From G963674685 sp964591275 (GTDB lineage: Bacteria; Lernaellota; Lernaellaia; JACKCT01), in assembly GCA_964591275.1 (NCBI GenBank), contig CAZQAE010000019.1, positions 1 to 64,000 of the forward strand: a stretch of DNA of 64,000 nucleotides, read 5' to 3'. Below, piece by piece: positions 17,810 through 25,829 of the stretch. Below the pieces are notes generated by a model, which saw only the letters and a list, made by a program, of their open reading frames with translations, did not search any database and had not been told where the DNA came from. The translations under genes were made by a program, and so were the position numbers. How positions within the stretch are numbered: position 1 is the stretch's first letter; the number at the start of each line of letters is the position of its first letter.

Positions 17810-20680
17810 ATGAAAAGAAAAATCCTCCTGATCACCTGTGAAAAGCCGGTAAAACCCGGACTTCCTACAACCGGCGGTGCCCTGCGTGTGCACGGTCTGA
17901 CCAAGGGACTACAGGCGCACGGGCACGAGGTGCTTGTGTCCATTCCCTCCGAGTCCGTTGAAAGCGATGATTCGCCGGAACTGAAAAAATGGGCTCACGA
18001 ACCGGAAAATCTGGCCGAACTGATATTCAATCTCATGCCAGATGCGGTCCTTTTGGAACAATGGGGGCTGGCCGCCTATCTTCCGGCTATGGATATTCCG
18101 CTGGCAATCGACCTGCACGGCCCTTTGACGCTGGAGAACACTTTCAAAGAAAGTGGAAATTTCCGAACCGATGCGCTGACCAAGATTGAGGCTTTATCGA
18201 AAGCCGACCTGCTCATCGTTCCTGGGCGGGCGCAGCGACAATACTTCCTGACATGGTGCCTACTGGCAGGCGCCGATCCCAAAGCTCCTCCCATTGTGAC
18301 TACGCCGGTCAGTATGGATAATCCGAAAATCAAGCGCCGTTTCGATCAACCTCCGCGGATCGTTTTCGGAGGCGCCGCCTGGCCCTGGATCGATCCTTTT
18401 CCAGGCTTGACCATTGCCGGCAAGACAGCGCTGGAAATAGAGTCAGCCCAAATTTCTCTTTACGTCGCCAGCCCTGCCCTCGCCTCCGATCACCCGCTAT
18501 ACCGAATCAATCACGAAGTTTTCGAAAGCTACGAAAAGCGGCTCGGCAAATTGAAAACCGTCAAGAATTATGGCTTTATCGCGCACGACAAATTATTGGA
18601 GGCCTATGCCTCGGCGAGAGCCGCCCTGGACTTATACAAGCCCAATCCGGAACGCGATCTGGCTTTCTCCACACGAACCGTTGAATACCTCCGTTGTGGA
18701 TTGCCCGTTATCACCTCCGACAACATGGAACTGGCCGAACCGGTGCGCAGATTCGACGCCGGCTGGGTTGTGGATCCATACGACGAAAAGGCCATTGCCG
18801 ATGCCGTACGGGAAGCATTGACGGACACAGAAGTCGCCCAGCACAAAAGCAACAACGCGAAGAAATTGTCCGACGAACTTTTTGACCATAAAAAGGCTGT
18901 CAAATCCCTCGCACTATGGCTGCAAAATCCAAAACGCCGCGAAAGCGGCAAAAGCCTCATGGCGGATTTCCGCGATTACTATCGAAGCGAATCCGTTGAA
19001 CTGATTAACAAAGCGCAAAAGGATGTCGCCAAGGTCAACGATGAGCTTCGGACAATTTCTCTGGATTACCAGAAGCAGTTGACGGATAAGGAGCGCCGGT
19101 ACGACGAGTTGGCCACGGAATTGCGCTCAAAAGCCGCCGAGCACGACGGGCGTGTTGAAAAGCTCGCCGAGCAGCATCGATCACAGATGGACGAATACCG
19201 CCAGGATATCCGGCGGCTACAGAAAAAGCTTGAAGACTTCCAGGAAGCTGCCGACGATAAAATCAAAAGTATTGAAGCGGATTTCCGCAACAATCTCGAC
19301 GATCTCAAAGAAGAGATTCGGCTTCTGAATCGTGAAAAAGAAGAAACCCGCCAAAAGAGTCTGGATGAAATCAAATCCTTGATCCTCAAGCATGAAAGCG
19401 AATCAGCCGAGTTGCGCACGCGAGCGGCGCAGGATGCACAAAAGGCCGAGGAACGCTTTAGTTTTGAGGTAGAGAAAAAAGAAAAGCAGAAAGAAAATTA
19501 CGAAAACGAACTGAAAATACTCAATCGCGAGAAACAGAGCGCGGCGCAAGGGCACGCGCAGGATATGAAAAGCCTGTCGACCCGTCATGAGAAGGAAATT
19601 TCGGACCTTCGTAAAAAGTTCGACGACAGCGAAATCGAACACCAGCGGAAACTGACGCGCGAAATGGAAAAACGAGAGGACCTCGAAAAGGAACTTCAGG
19701 CGGAGATCAAGCGTCTGAACCTGGAGGGACAAACGGCGCAGCGAAAGTTCGGCGATGAGATCAGAACTCTTACTCAAGGTTATGACGAGAAGCTCACGGA
19801 AAGCGGCCATAAAGCGGATGAAGAGATCGCCCGACGCGACCGGCGCATTGAAAAGATTCAGGAACAAATCGAACAAGAGGCAAAGGAGCACCGAGCCAAT
19901 GTCCGGCAACTCAATGAGGAACTGAAGAGGGTCGTGCGCGAGCGCGAGGCAGACGCCCGGGCGATGAAAACCAAAGAAGAAGAGATCACCGAGCTTTTGA
20001 AATTTTCTCAGGTGGAATCCAGCGAAAAAGACGCTCGCATGCATGAAGCCATGGAACGTGAAGGTGCCATTAAACAGCAACTGGCATCCACCGAAAAAGA
20101 ACTTGAAGCCCGGCGAGAGGCCGCTGACGCCCTCAAATCTCAACTCGACGAATTGAACGCCGAGATTAAGTCAAAATTCATCGATATTGACCGTTTGGTG
20201 TCTGAGAAGGAGGCTTACGTCACGGCAGCCAAAGAGCGTTTCGATCAGCTCGAAGAAAAAACTACGGGGCAGAGCCGGAAAATCACTGACCTGGAAAAGG
20301 ACCTGTCGCGGACGCAGTCGGACTTTGAACGAACGGCGAGCGAATTGTCGGCGGTCAATGAAAACGCGAAACGCGTCCAGTCCGACCTGGACAAAACCAC
20401 GCGCCACGCGGCGAATCTTGAAGGCGAACTTGGAACTTTGCGCCGCAAATATACATTGGCCGAACGACTCCTGGCCGATCTGAGGCAGGACGACAAAATC
20501 AGAAAGCGACTTCGCAAAAAACACCGCAGTGGAAAATACTTTTCCCGTCTGCCTAAACTGGCATGGCTTTGGGTCGTTAATATCATTGCCAATACTTACA
20601 TGGAGTGGTGGCAGCGACGCAAAGGCATCCAGATATTCCCCGGCATGAAAAAGATCGAGAACGGACCTTCTCCCAAATAA
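17810..20680 (+). CDS. GT-B glycosyltransferase fused to a ~500-residue coiled coil
   Basis: A 956-residue protein. Residues about 1-375 are a GT-B glycosyltransferase of the GT4 kind: N-terminal K-I-L-L-I-T-C-E, a glycine turn T-T-G-G-A-L-R-V-H, and a donor-site region with S-T-R-T-V-E-Y-L-R-C-G-L-P-V-I (the EX7E-like area). Residues about 390-905 are almost entirely E/K/R/L heptads, a long coiled coil. The end (about 918-940) is a Trp-rich hydrophobic or amphipathic helix (L-A-W-L-W-V-V-N-I-I) that could bind membrane. Ordinary GT4 proteins have about 380 residues. The coiled coil may scaffold a glycan-assembly complex or set chain length. ATG at 17810 is close to the preceding stop. Confidence 0.75.
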   Translation: MKRKILLITCEKPVKPGLPTTGGALRVHGLTKGLQAHGHEVLVSIPSESVESDDSPELKKWAHEPENLAELIFNLMPDAVLLEQWGLAAYLPAMDIPLAIDLHGPLTLENTFKESGNFRTDALTKIEALSKADLLIVPGRAQRQYFLTWCLLAGADPKAPPIVTTPVSMDNPKIKRRFDQPPRIVFGGAAWPWIDPFPGLTIAGKTALEIESAQISLYVASPALASDHPLYRINHEVFESYEKRLGKLKTVKNYGFIAHDKLLEAYASARAALDLYKPNPERDLAFSTRTVEYLRCGLPVITSDNMELAEPVRRFDAGWVVDPYDEKAIADAVREALTDTEVAQHKSNNAKKLSDELFDHKKAVKSLALWLQNPKRRESGKSLMADFRDYYRSESVELINKAQKDVAKVNDELRTISLDYQKQLTDKERRYDELATELRSKAAEHDGRVEKLAEQHRSQMDEYRQDIRRLQKKLEDFQEAADDKIKSIEADFRNNLDDLKEEIRLLNREKEETRQKSLDEIKSLILKHESESAELRTRAAQDAQKAEERFSFEVEKKEKQKENYENELKILNREKQSAAQGHAQDMKSLSTRHEKEISDLRKKFDDSEIEHQRKLTREMEKREDLEKELQAEIKRLNLEGQTAQRKFGDEIRTLTQGYDEKLTESGHKADEEIARRDRRIEKIQEQIEQEAKEHRANVRQLNEELKRVVREREADARAMKTKEEEITELLKFSQVESSEKDARMHEAMEREGAIKQQLASTEKELEARREAADALKSQLDELNAEIKSKFIDIDRLVSEKEAYVTAAKERFDQLEEKTTGQSRKITDLEKDLSRTQSDFERTASELSAVNENAKRVQSDLDKTTRHAANLEGELGTLRRKYTLAERLLADLRQDDKIRKRLRKKHRSGKYFSRLPKLAWLWVVNIIANTYMEWWQRRKGIQIFPGMKKIENGPSPK

Positions 20681-20696
20681 TCCGCACTTCCTTTTT

Positions 20697-22061
20697 TTAC
20701 TTCATATCCAGTTCATATGGCGTGTATGCCGCGCCGAAAAGTCCTCCCATACGATCCTTCACGGTAATGGAATACTTTCGGTATTGGATTTCAAAAGAAT
20801 AAGGAGGGATGGGATTGGGCGTGTCATACTCCCAGGCGCCGACGGAAACTTCATAGGCGCCGCCCTGAAGATTTAGCATGCCGTACTTGATAGTAAGAAC
20901 GTGCTCGCCGCGAAGGTGACCGAAGTCGCAGCCTGCGTGGTAAGTGTTGAGTCCCGCGATAATATTTCCAAAACGGTCGTGAAAAACCACACGAAAGGCG
21001 GGGTTGATCACTTCACCGTGACAGGTGAAGCGAATTTGCACCCAGCAGCTTTGCCCCGATTCGAACACATCCATATCGTTGCCGATGCCGTTCATGATCC
21101 GCACTTCGTCAATGGTAAGCGAAGGATCGGCAGTCTCGGGAGTTTTGCATAGCTTGTTGTTTTGCAGATAAAACTCGAAGGGGTCGTAATGGAACCAGGC
21201 GATGTCGGGATTCTCGATCCTCTTTTCCAGTTTCAAGCCGATAAGGCCGGCGGCCTGGGCGATTTCGTTCGGGATTTCGTCGTCGTTGATAAAGAACTCA
21301 TCGCGCTCCATCTGGTAGTATATGCGCCAGAAACGTTGCCAGTTTGCAGCGTTCTTTTTGCAAAATTTAAGCTGCGCTTCTAAATCCATTTGCAGATATC
21401 GTTTGCCGACCTCCTTATCAACTTCGCCGAAAACCGTTGCGGACTTAAACCAAAGACCCGACGGAACAACGACGCGCCAACGGGTCGTGTATTCATTGTA
21501 GTGGCGTTGCGCGTAATCCTCGCCTCGCCAGCTTTCCGATTCGATATGCTCTCCGTGGTGATTGAAGGGGAAGCTTAAGATCGCACGCCCGCCGGGGGCC
21601 AGCACGCGACCGATCTCTTTTGCCACCAAAGAATCCTCATAAAAAGGCACATGCTCCAGCGTGCTGATGCACAAAACGACATCGAAACTGCCGTCTGCGA
21701 AGGGGAGATTCGAGGCGTCGGCCTGCATCACACGCAGGCGATCTCCTTCGATACCGAATCTTTTCATGAGGTTATTGATATAGTCTCGGGAGTCGTCCGT
21801 GAATTCGCCAATGTCCGTTGCGGTCACCGTCACATTGTACTTTGACGCCAAAAAAAGCGGCAATGCATTCAGGTAACCGCTGCCGATCTCAAGAATCCGA
21901 TCTCCGTCTTTTACATCAGCCGCCGTTAAGGCCCACGGGTATTCCAACCACCGAAAATAGTTCTGCTTGGAGCGAAATTCCTCGCCGCCAAGCTTTTTCA
22001 AAAAGGCCTGGATATCTCTGTTTGTATATTTCAGCAGCTTTTTCGTATCAGGAAGAATCAA
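20697..22061 (-). CDS. SAM methyltransferase fused to a Wzt_C-like glycan-binding domain
   Basis: About 454 residues. Residues about 55-200 are a class I methyltransferase: I-L-E-I-G-S-G-Y (motif I), T-A-T-D-I-G, L-C-I-S-T-L-E-H-V and L-A-P-G-G-R-A-I-L-S-F. From about 315 a beta-sandwich segment (I-D-E-V-R-I-M-N-G, then I-N-P-A-F-R-V-V-F-H-D and L-N-L-Q-G-G-A-Y-E-V-S-V) matches the C-terminal O-antigen-binding domain of Wzt ABC transporters. A likely job is methylation or capping of surface polysaccharide; this is inferred. The frame is open to ATG 22109, but that codon lies within a terminator hairpin, so TTG 22061 with GGGG upstream is preferred. It converges with the glycosyltransferase gene 16 bases away. 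Confidence 0.75.
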   Translation of the reverse strand: MILPDTKKLLKYTNRDIQAFLKKLGGEEFRSKQNYFRWLEYPWALTAADVKDGDRILEIGSGYLNALPLFLASKYNVTVTATDIGEFTDDSRDYINNLMKRFGIEGDRLRVMQADASNLPFADGSFDVVLCISTLEHVPFYEDSLVAKEIGRVLAPGGRAILSFPFNHHGEHIESESWRGEDYAQRHYNEYTTRWRVVVPSGLWFKSATVFGEVDKEVGKRYLQMDLEAQLKFCKKNAANWQRFWRIYYQMERDEFFINDDEIPNEIAQAAGLIGLKLEKRIENPDIAWFHYDPFEFYLQNNKLCKTPETADPSLTIDEVRIMNGIGNDMDVFESGQSCWVQIRFTCHGEVINPAFRVVFHDRFGNIIAGLNTYHAGCDFGHLRGEHVLTIKYGMLNLQGGAYEVSVGAWEYDTPNPIPPYSFEIQYRKYSITVKDRMGGLFGAAYTPYELDMK

Positions 22062-22085
22062 GGCATCCCCACACCGTAAATGAAA

Positions 22086-22107
22086 GGGCGGGTTATTTGC
22101 CCGCCCC
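22086..22107 (-). terminator. GC-rich terminator hairpin
   Basis: The stem GGGCGGG/CCCGCCC with a short AT loop is followed on the minus strand by TTTCATTT. It lies 39 bases after the stop of the 22146-23792 gene and separates it from the methyltransferase gene. Confidence 0.6.
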
Positions 22108-22145
22108 ATTCGTTTGACTTTGAAATTGTTTCGGTCGCCCGATCA

Positions 22146-23792
22146 TCAGCCGCAACAACCGCCTTCGTCGTCATCGTCGTCGTCGCCGCCGTCATCGTCG
22201 TCGTCGTCGCCGGCTGTGTCGTCATCGTCTGTGTCGTCATCATCGTCATCCACCCAGCCACCGTCATCAGTCACTTGAATTTCGACCCAATCAGGGTTGG
22301 AATTATCCATCCCGTCGTTCACGACGAGTTGAAACTCATAGACGCCATTTGCGCCGGCGGTAAAGCTTGGCGTAGCCAATGTGTTATCATCGAAAGTCAC
22401 AGCATCCGTACCCTCCAACTGGGTCCACAGATATGTAACTTCATCGCCATCGGGATCATAGGAATCAGTGCCGTCCAATGTAACAGCGTCGCCGCTCTGC
22501 GCGGCCTGGTCATCGCCGGCGTCGGCAACCGGAACCTCGTTGGTGGCTCGATAATATTGAACGATAGTGCCCAGGTCACCGGAGGCCCATCCCATGCGAC
22601 TGTCGATCATGTGAATCGCCTGCAGAAATCCTTCGCCCGCATAATCATCAGCCTGCCAGGTCACTCCGCCGTCGGAGGTTTTGAGGATAACAGAAGTATA
22701 AACTACGCTGGGAAACACCGTGTGTCCGTAATCGCCGCCGACCGCCCAGCCGACGTTCTGGCTAAGCATCTGAAAGGCTGTGATCAGGTAGCTGTCGCCC
22801 GGGGCGCCAATACCTTCTATCGAAGGCAGTTCGCAAATCTCCCAGCTGTCTCCGCCGTCTGTGGTGTAGCTCATCTCAACAAGCTTCTCTTCATCGTTGA
22901 GCGCCAGCGCCCATCCATTGTCGTTGTCAATGAATTGAACCTGGTGAAATCCCATCAACTCGTTGGTGGCGTTAATCTCCCAACTCAGTCCGCCGTTGAA
23001 GCTGTGAATTAAGGCGCCGTTGAAACCATTAAGGTCATCAGTGGACTTGGTTGGCGCCTCATCATCATCCACCACGTCATCGTCCCAAACATCGTCGTCG
23101 TCGTCCCAGTCGTCATCCCATGGATCATCTTCGGGATAGTCCGCAGAAGCCAACCACAAATTCGAGGTGCTCGACGCCGAAGCACTGGTGACGATGCCCG
23201 GAAACTCCGGACTATCGACCGCCTTCGTCCACGTGCCGCCGCCGTTTGCCGTTGTCCAGATATTGTCCCAGGTTCCGGCCGCGAGAGCGAAAAGTTCGTC
23301 GTAAAAATCAACGGCGTTCAACTCGGCGCTGTTGATGACCGGGTCCATCGCAATGGGACCCCAATCCTGGCCGCCGCCGGTAGCGGTGCTGGCAATATAG
23401 TTCGTCGGCGAGGTCAGCAGTCCGCAATCCGAATAGGACTTGCCCCATTCCCCAAACACCAGCCCGTTGGTCAGGTTTGTAAAATGCAGGTCATTAATGA
23501 TCAGAAAGGACATGCAAAGAAAACCGGTAGTCAGCACACCGGCGTCAAAAATGGGATCGACAGTCAATCCGCCATCTGCGCTGCTCCAAACAAATTTGAA
23601 GTTGATGTCGATGCCTTCCATTTTTGTTCCAAGGAGAATGAGATTGTTTTCATCGAAACCCTGAACCTTGTGAAAACTCCCGCCCGCAAGAGCGCCCGGC
23701 GTTCTGCTTTTAAAAACCCACTCCGAGGCCAGCGCGCTTGTTGCCGTGAGCGCAAGAGCCAACACCGCCAAAATAATAATGGTTTTTTTCAT
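22146..23792 (-). CDS. Secreted BNR-propeller/PKD protein with Asp-rich tail ending CCG
   Basis: About 548 residues. Residues 1-23 are a Sec signal (K-K-T-I-I-I-L-A-V-L ... A-L-A). A Ycf48/BNR-type propeller follows, with repeated S-A-D-G-G-L, T-T-D-G-G-D-S-W-E and T-S-D-G-G-V-T-W motifs, interrupted by an Asp/Trp-rich insert. A PKD/Ig-like domain comes next (V-A-D-A-G-D-D-Q, D-S-Y-D-P-D-G-D). The last ~40 residues are mostly Asp and finish G-G-C-C-G. A similar acidic tail ending in C-C-G is present on the 35230-37205 protein. The start is ATG 23792, after an ACAGGAGAG site; the frame extends upstream without a site. It is probably extracytoplasmic and perhaps surface-held through its C-terminus. 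Confidence 0.75.
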   Translation of the reverse strand: MKKTIIILAVLALALTATSALASEWVFKSRTPGALAGGSFHKVQGFDENNLILLGTKMEGIDINFKFVWSSADGGLTVDPIFDAGVLTTGFLCMSFLIINDLHFTNLTNGLVFGEWGKSYSDCGLLTSPTNYIASTATGGGQDWGPIAMDPVINSAELNAVDFYDELFALAAGTWDNIWTTANGGGTWTKAVDSPEFPGIVTSASASSTSNLWLASADYPEDDPWDDDWDDDDDVWDDDVVDDDEAPTKSTDDLNGFNGALIHSFNGGLSWEINATNELMGFHQVQFIDNDNGWALALNDEEKLVEMSYTTDGGDSWEICELPSIEGIGAPGDSYLITAFQMLSQNVGWAVGGDYGHTVFPSVVYTSVILKTSDGGVTWQADDYAGEGFLQAIHMIDSRMGWASGDLGTIVQYYRATNEVPVADAGDDQAAQSGDAVTLDGTDSYDPDGDEVTYLWTQLEGTDAVTFDDNTLATPSFTAGANGVYEFQLVVNDGMDNSNPDWVEIQVTDDGGWVDDDDDDTDDDDTAGDDDDDDGGDDDDDDEGGCCG

Positions 23793-24055
23793 GAATATCT
23801 CTCCTGTTTTCTTGAGACGGTAGTCAAACGCCGTCAAAATCAATGTTGGGGTTTGTCGGATTCCCCCAAACTCAAAAACCAATAATATCTACCACGGCAA
23901 TAATCCAAATGCAACAAATATAAGGTTGAAAAAATGGGGGCGAATCTACTGCGCAACGACGGCCATCAGCTCGTTCCAATGAGTCGTAAATCGCTTTGGC
24001 CGGTGAACAAAACGTTGTTATGTACGGCGTATGGAAGATGGAACGGCCCATCCGA

Positions 24056-24754
24056 TCAAATAAAAAGATCGGAGCTTTCTTCGTTGGCAGGTTTAAGGCA
24101 CGCGGGACCGTCGTTGCGGGGATTGTTGACATGCGTGCCGGTGGGAAAGGCTTCCATGCCCTCTTCGCCAAATGGACGCATGAGAGCCAGCAGATCTTGT
24201 TTTTGGCGCATATCGGCACCCAGCCACAGTTCGTAATCATCCGGTTTGAGAATGACAGGCATGCGGTTGTGCACAGGCGCCATGATTTCGTTTGGTTGCG
24301 TTGTGAGAATCGAGCAACTTTCCAGTTCCGACCCATCCGGCCCGGTCCAATGTTCCCACAAGCCAGCAAAGGCGAAGTCTCGATCTTCGGCCATCCGAAA
24401 GAAAAAGGGCTGCTTTTGCTTTCCTTTTCTTTGCCATTCATAAAAACCGTCGGTGCTTATCAAGCAGCGCCGATATTTGAAAGCGCTGCGAAAAGAAGGC
24501 TTTTCCGCAGCCGTCTCCGAGCGTGCGTTGATCAGACGATTCCCAATGGACGGGTCCTTTGCCCAGAAAGGAATCAATCCCCAATGAAAGAATGTAAATT
24601 CCTTCTTAGCCTCATTGCCCGGCTTTGCACGCAGGGCCAAAACAGGCTGCGTGGGTGCAATGTTGTACCGGGGCGCGAAATCCAATGGCTCGTCGATTTC
24701 AAATTGCTCGGCCATGGATTTGGGCGGTAGTCTTAACGCAAATCGTCCGCACAT
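24056..24754 (-). CDS. yedK: SOS response-associated peptidase (SRAP, YedK/HMCES family)
   Basis: This family forms a covalent crosslink to abasic sites in single-stranded DNA. The 232-residue product has the catalytic Cys2 directly after Met (M-C-G-R-F-A), N-I-A-P-T-Q-P near 31, the N-A-R-S-E-T motif near 76, D-G-F-Y-E-W near 100 and the H-N-R-M-P-V-I-L motif near 163. All expected active-site residues are present. It is a single gene, followed by a gene-free gap of about 260 bases in which I see nothing certain. Confidence 0.9.
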   Translation of the reverse strand: MCGRFALRLPPKSMAEQFEIDEPLDFAPRYNIAPTQPVLALRAKPGNEAKKEFTFFHWGLIPFWAKDPSIGNRLINARSETAAEKPSFRSAFKYRRCLISTDGFYEWQRKGKQKQPFFFRMAEDRDFAFAGLWEHWTGPDGSELESCSILTTQPNEIMAPVHNRMPVILKPDDYELWLGADMRQKQDLLALMRPFGEEGMEAFPTGTHVNNPRNDGPACLKPANEESSDLFI

Positions 24755-24765
24755 TGTGCACCAAA

Positions 24766-24928
24766 AGTTAGAAGCTAGAAGTCAGAAGTCAGGAGCACGA
24801 ACGCCTGATTGCATTTTCGTATCCGTTTAATGAATGCCGTCAGATCCTCAAACGACCTCACCGGCGCACTATCCGCCATTCAAACTCCGCATTCTAAATT
24901 CTAAATTCTTGATTCTAAAATTCTAAGT
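24766..24928. repeat. AT-rich short-word repeat cluster
   Basis: Words such as AGAAGTCAGAAGTCAGGAG (from 24777) and CATTCTAAATTCTAAATTC with variants (from 24890) recur in the gap between two minus-strand genes. The ATTC-type words resemble those at 14918-14963. No gene is seen here. Confidence 0.45.
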
Positions 24929-25639
24929 TCACTTCCTCGTTTCCGGATCTCGCGGATCGGGGCGTTCTTCGGGAGTTCCGACCCAGTGGCGCATTTCAGA
25001 ACAATAGAAACGGAAGTTACGCAAGACAGTGTCAGGACTGCCGTCATCCTTTTGGACGCGGTGAAAACTCGCCTTGACGCCGGTGACAAACTCGCCTTCT
25101 TTGCATCCGAAAGGTTCGCTCAACTCGCCGGAGCCAAAAACGTTGCCGCCTTTTTTCTCTTCGACAGGCCAATAGCGACGGCAAATGCGGGACACGCCAC
25201 CCACGTTGCGCCGGTCATCGGTGTAAGCCGTGACGCCGCTAAGATAGAAACCGGCGCTGCAGCGCTCTTTGTAAACCTTGCCGCCGAATGCGTCGCCGAA
25301 TGCGCCGACCTCGGTGGTTTTAAATACTTCGTTGGGTTCGGCGCAGGTCAACCCGAACCCGGCCAACGAAGGTTTTTCCTCGTGCACATCCACATTGACG
25401 ATAAGGCCGCGAGCCACCTGCCCTGCCGGGCATTCATAATTCTGGTTGCAAAACGCGCCCTCGCCCTTCAGGCACGGCGTCCCGATGCGCGGCGACAGCG
25501 TGGCGACCTTGCTTTTCAAATAAAGCATTCCCCGAAGGGATTCCGAAAACGCCAGGCCGGAAAGGACCAGGACGATGATCAGAGCGACGGGAAAGACGAT
25601 CAGTAGCTTTGCGCGGGTGCTGGATCGAAGGCTAGGCAT
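24929..25639 (-). CDS. Membrane-anchored VMO-I-like Cys-repeat protein
   Basis: About 236 residues with an N-terminal hydrophobic anchor (about 11-31, L-L-I-V-F-P-V-A-L-I-I-V-L-V-L). Three following segments each have Cys-x-x-G-x-(y/v)-(v/l)-x-G-(v/l), a variable stretch and a closing Cys: C-P-A-G-Q-V-A-R-G-L, C-S-A-G-F-Y-L-S-G-V and C-K-E-G-E-F-V-T-G-V, the last followed by S-P-D-T-V-L-R-N. This matches the three-fold repeat of the vitelline membrane outer layer I (VMO-I) beta-prism. The assignment is by pattern only. The role may be carbohydrate binding at the cell surface. The ATG at 25639 puts the anchor at the usual place. Confidence 0.5.
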   Translation of the reverse strand: MPSLRSSTRAKLLIVFPVALIIVLVLSGLAFSESLRGMLYLKSKVATLSPRIGTPCLKGEGAFCNQNYECPAGQVARGLIVNVDVHEEKPSLAGFGLTCAEPNEVFKTTEVGAFGDAFGGKVYKERCSAGFYLSGVTAYTDDRRNVGGVSRICRRYWPVEEKKGGNVFGSGELSEPFGCKEGEFVTGVKASFHRVQKDDGSPDTVLRNFRFYCSEMRHWVGTPEERPDPRDPETRK

Positions 25640-25829
25640 TTCAGACTCGATTCTTTTAATATTTCGACGGCTATTATTACAATACATCAGCGAACACGCC
25701 GGTCAAGATCACCCGCGCACTCGCGCATTTGCTTATCACACTATGGAAACGCGCACCAGACAAAAGGTTAAAATGGGAAATTCCGCCCCAAGGATTTTCG
25801 GAGAAAAGTGTTCTCGTCGGGACGCTTGC

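Noticed and set aside
22080..22260. GAT/GAC-rich tract as a simple-sequence assembly artefact
   Set aside because: The codons vary synonymously and the protein ends cleanly in GGCCG before a terminator, as for a real gene.
23872..24441. 189-residue minus-strand ORF
   Set aside because: It overlaps the SRAP gene in another frame and has no domain.
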